A DNA stretch of 43,950 nucleotides from Sphaerochaeta sp. Phil3 (GTDB lineage: Bacteria > Spirochaetota > Spirochaetia > Sphaerochaetales > Sphaerochaetaceae): contig MSGT01000011.1 in assembly GCA_001940825.1 (NCBI GenBank), positions 1 through 43,950 of the forward strand, given 5' to 3'. Of the stretch, positions 41,544 to 43,950 are shown piece after piece. A program made the position numbers and the translations under genes. Within the stretch, counting starts at the first letter, position 1. The number at the start of each line of letters is the position of its first letter. The notes under the pieces were generated by a model. That model was not told the DNA's origin. It did not search any database and saw nothing but the letters and a program-made list of their open reading frames with translations.

Positions 41544-42845
41544 TTATACAAGTGTGTCATCCAACAGAAAGTCTATGATTCCTACATTTAGGATGCCGTT
41601 GTCGTCATACCAACGCTTTCGTATGTCATGACGAACAATGATTTTGGGGAATGAGTCGCCTGTCAGCAGAAAAGGCTTGTTTTCTGTGATTTCCTTATCT
41701 TCAGAACCCAAAGCATAGGCTGACTGGATATAGGTCTTCCTATCACCTGAATTTGCAATGAAATCAATCTCCCTTGCAACTGGGACAACCCTTCCTTTGG
41801 TATTCTTCTCATTGCTGTAGACGATACCAATGTCAACGGAGCATTCACGAATCATAAGTTCATTGAAAACGATGTTCTCCATGATATGCGTCATTTCCTG
41901 CTGACGGAATCCTATACGTGCATTCCTAAGCCCAATATCCTCACAGTAGTATTTGTTGGGATAGTCGAAATAGCTTTTGCCTTTGACATCCCAGCGCTTG
42001 CATTCAGTGAAGAGGAACGAGTCCGCTAGGTAATCCATATAAGACTTTACAGTATTCAAAGCAACTACGTTTTCACCGCTGCGTTTCTGCATGGTGTTGA
42101 TGGAATCTGCAACCTTCGTTGGGTTTGTAAGAGAACCTACAGACGAACAAAGCAAATCTAAAATGGATGACAGCACATCTTCACGTTTGATTTTCTTTCG
42201 TTCTACAATGTCCTTGAAATAGACCTCTGAGAAAAGTGATTTAAGGTAAGCCATCTTTGAAGCATCAGTAGGTCGGGACAGAATAAACGGCATACCGCCA
42301 TAGAAGGCAAAGTCGTCGAATGCTTCCTGCTTGTCACCGCCAACGACAGAATAATACTCCACAAATGAAAGAGGATGTACTCGAATTTCATCACTTCGAC
42401 CTCTGAACTGGGTAAGGATATCCGACGACAGCATCTTTGAGTTGCTACCAGTCACATAGATGTCCAGATTTGAAAGGGATCTCAAATCGTTGAGTGCGTC
42501 ATAGAAGGTTATTTTCCTTCCATCTGGATTGTATGGATTGGGAACTTCGTCAGACATCTGTATTTCATCCACGAAGAGGTAGTACTGCTCTGTACTGTGT
42601 TCTATGATTCCACGAACATGAGATGCAAGCTCCAAAGGATTGCGATAGCGAATGTCCTTTGCCAAGTCCAATTCAAAGGACAGGATATGGTCTTCTGCAA
42701 CTCCCTCCTCAAGGAGGTAGCTTTTGAACAGTTTGAAAAGCAAATAGGACTTGCCGCATCTGCGGATGCCGGTAATCACCTTCACCTGTCCATCCCACAT
42801 GAAGGAGATGATTTTCTTCAAATAGCGGTCTCTTTTTATTTCCAT
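41544..42845 (-). CDS. AAA ATPase with DUF4143 C-terminal domain
   Basis: A 433-aa protein of the AAA_14/DUF4143 group, common in bacteria and often gained by transfer. Walker A is GIRRCGKSYLLF, Walker B is YYLFVDEIQMSDE, with the sensor TGSNSKMLSSDI and FRGRSDEIRVHPLSFVEY. The C-terminal half contains the restriction-like DUF4143 region, with YYCEDIGLRNARIGF and AREIDFIANSGDRKTYIQSAYAL. That block preserves a plausible D...D/E-x-x nuclease-fold core (EIDFIA...YIQSAY). The function in cells is not settled. It stands alone between secA and the repeat copy, in DNA richer in A+T than the operons to its left. Confidence 0.85.
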   Translation of the reverse strand: MEIKRDRYLKKIISFMWDGQVKVITGIRRCGKSYLLFKLFKSYLLEEGVAEDHILSFELDLAKDIRYRNPLELASHVRGIIEHSTEQYYLFVDEIQMSDEVPNPYNPDGRKITFYDALNDLRSLSNLDIYVTGSNSKMLSSDILTQFRGRSDEIRVHPLSFVEYYSVVGGDKQEAFDDFAFYGGMPFILSRPTDASKMAYLKSLFSEVYFKDIVERKKIKREDVLSSILDLLCSSVGSLTNPTKVADSINTMQKRSGENVVALNTVKSYMDYLADSFLFTECKRWDVKGKSYFDYPNKYYCEDIGLRNARIGFRQQEMTHIMENIVFNELMIRECSVDIGIVYSNEKNTKGRVVPVAREIDFIANSGDRKTYIQSAYALGSEDKEITENKPFLLTGDSFPKIIVRHDIRKRWYDDNGILNVGIIDFLLDDTLV

Positions 42846-43230
42846 GTCGCAGCCTCCATTGAAAACTTGCCTGTAAAACCATGTTACTTTTCAATTAGGG
42901 ATTATACACCAGTGTAGAGGAAAAAGCGATAGTTCCATTGAAATGTTGGCAGGTTTATCTGCAAACATTTCAATGGAATATAAAACCTCAAGCAAGAATG
43001 GGCGGAGAGGTTGCTCTGGAATGTCTCTTGTGTTTCAAGCAGTTGAAGTATGTAGTAAAGAGCTCCTCTTTCGTTATAGCTGCAGGAGGGACAAGTTACA
43101 GTTGCCCGTTTCTATAGTCATCCAAAGTACAGTCCATTGCTCCTCCCCTCCAAGTAAGTCGATTTTACAGTTCCAATGTACCGATATCAATTGTTTACAC
43201 ACTAATAGATTACAAAAAACTTTCAAAATT
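42846..43230. other. Gene-free spacer
   Basis: No convincing gene is seen in this stretch. It holds the long inverted repeat at 42933-42978. A minus-strand stretch near 43010-43110 translates to ITKEELFTTYFNCLKHKRHS before a stop, which might be the tail of a decayed gene; I could not place it in a family. Confidence 0.4.
42933..42978. repeat. 20-bp-arm hairpin
   Basis: TTCCATTGAAATGTT (42933-42947) and AACATTTCAATGGAA (42964-42978) are perfect 15-bp arms. After one G/A mismatch, GCAG and CTGC extend the stem around a GTTTAT loop. No T-run follows on the plus strand, so it is not a typical terminator. Confidence 0.75.
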
Positions 43231-43950
43231 CTTTCCAAAACCGTGAATGGAAAACGCAGGTTTCTTGGAACTGGTAATATGAAAGGCTCTTGGAGTCTTC
43301 AACGTTACTTTCCAGGAGGTGTTTCCATGACGAAGAAGCACAACGGTTCACAGAGGGTTTTCGGAAGAAGGGGCAGAAGGGACATCCCCCTTGAGAACGA
43401 CGCAATGTTCGCGGAGGTCATGCGTCGAAAGGACCTATGCATTGGTCTGCTTGAGACCATATTCGAAGGCAGGCGCATAAGGGACATAGTATATGAGGAC
43501 GGCCTCTCCCCGGAGGCCCAGAAGTACATCGCCTTCAATCCAGGCAACAAGAGCATAAGGCTGGATGTTTTCTTCGAGGACGGAGACACAGTCTACGACA
43601 TAGAGATACAGAAGGCGGACAAGGGGAACCTTCCAAAAAGGACGAGGATGTATTCGTCCATGATGGATGCGAACATGCTGGACAAGGGGCTCGAATACGA
43701 AGAGCTCAAGGACAGCTACGTCATATTCATATGCATGTTCGATCCATTCGAGAAAGGTCTGGCAAGATACACGTTCCGCTCCATATGCGAGGAGGCGGAG
43801 GGCTTGCCGCTTGGCGACGGCCGTTGTATCATGTTCCTGAACACCAAGGGATCCATCGGGGAGCTTGGTGCTGACATGGACGCGTTCTTCGGCTACATCA
43901 ACGGAGGGGTGTCATCCATAGGCACAGGAAAGGACAGCGGCAACGAGTTC
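43231..43950 (+). repeat. Right copy of long direct repeat (runs off window)
   Basis: It matches 1842-2162 and 2747-3140, with scattered base changes, most of them silent in the encoded protein, plus the absence of the insertion. It includes the 96-bp upstream leader with the same AGGAGG site. Confidence 0.85.
43327..43950 (+). CDS. PD-(D/E)XK nuclease family transposase-like protein, partial
   Basis: This is the intact paralogue of the gene split at 1938-3384; 208 codons are visible and the frame is open at the window edge. The catalytic core RLDVFFEDGDTVYDIEIQK and the following LPKRTRMYSSMMDANMLDKG, SYVIFICMFDPFEKGLARYTF and DGRCIMFLNTKG segments belong to the TIGR01784/Rpn-like nuclease family. 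Members are often multicopy and have been tied to recombination in E. coli (RpnA). It starts at ATG 43327 behind CCAGGAGGTGTTTCC. The shared leader suggests the two copies are regulated alike. Confidence 0.85.
   Translation, partial: MTKKHNGSQRVFGRRGRRDIPLENDAMFAEVMRRKDLCIGLLETIFEGRRIRDIVYEDGLSPEAQKYIAFNPGNKSIRLDVFFEDGDTVYDIEIQKADKGNLPKRTRMYSSMMDANMLDKGLEYEELKDSYVIFICMFDPFEKGLARYTFRSICEEAEGLPLGDGRCIMFLNTKGSIGELGADMDAFFGYINGGVSSIGTGKDSGNEF

Noticed and set aside
42846-43230. Transposase remnant in the spacer
   Set aside because: Short translated stretches exist in the minus strand, but none carries a recognisable catalytic motif, so I list it only as a spacer.

Overview
The window looks like a chromosomal segment of a fermentative, diderm, amino-acid-using bacterium. 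A spirochaete (Treponema/Sphaerochaeta type) is my best guess. The reasons are many lipoproteins with short lipoboxes, a long-form pyrophosphate-dependent phosphofructokinase, PD-(D/E)XK 'transposase-nuclease' genes in more than one copy, and a complete methylaspartate route for glutamate fermentation. The phylum call is inference; no rRNA or other phylogenetic marker has been compared.

Layout. (1) 1-1.7 kb: AT-rich cluster of small secreted or lipoprotein genes with lipocalin-like 'GTW' motifs (one with a homopolymer frameshift) and a divergent XRE regulator. (2) 1.8-3.4 kb: a PD-(D/E)XK nuclease gene split by a 576-bp IS21-family relic with 24-bp terminal inverted repeats and a 4-bp target duplication. 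A second, uninterrupted copy runs off the right end (43.3 kb), so about 40 kb lies between direct repeats. (3) 3.5-14.4 kb, all minus strand: an acquisition block holding an unknown lipoprotein, a lipoprotein gamma-glutamyltransferase, and two tandem paralogous cassettes. Each cassette is permease, then 48/49-aa two-helix membrane protein, then membrane-anchored AstE/aspartoacylase-like zinc hydrolase. A DUF6305-like exported protein lies between the cassettes, and a third hydrolase (lipoprotein), an 85-aa unknown and ATP:corrinoid adenosyltransferase follow. (4) 14.6-24.4 kb: a LysR regulator divergent from a nine-gene operon: class I fumarase/mesaconase alpha and beta, glutamate mutase S, MutL, glutamate mutase E, methylaspartate ammonia-lyase, and citrate/citramalate lyase D, E and F. 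(5) 24.4-31.2 kb: ferritin with a structured leader, purine nucleoside phosphorylase, YaiI, PPi-PFK, an ornithine-type decarboxylase, a LUD protein and GroES. (6) 31.3-38.5 kb: a minus-strand run of overlapping genes: CvpA, DNA polymerase III delta', histidine kinase, sigma-54 activator, DinG helicase and a winged-helix protein. (7) 38.6-41.4 kb: SecA, with a promoter implying a leaderless mRNA. (8) 41.5-43.2 kb: a DUF4143-type ATPase flanked by unusual palindromes.

How it fits together (inference). Surface enzymes (gamma-glutamyltransferase and three zinc amidohydrolase-like proteins) would release glutamate or related acids from conjugates. The two permease cassettes would import the products. 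The LysR-controlled operon would then ferment glutamate via 3-methylaspartate, mesaconate and citramalate to acetate and pyruvate. The corrinoid adenosyltransferase would supply adenosylcobalamin for glutamate mutase. CACAA/TTGTG-type palindromes lie upstream of both the acquisition block and the fermentation operon and could link them under the LysR protein. The tandem permease-miniprotein-hydrolase cassettes are the part that looks least described.
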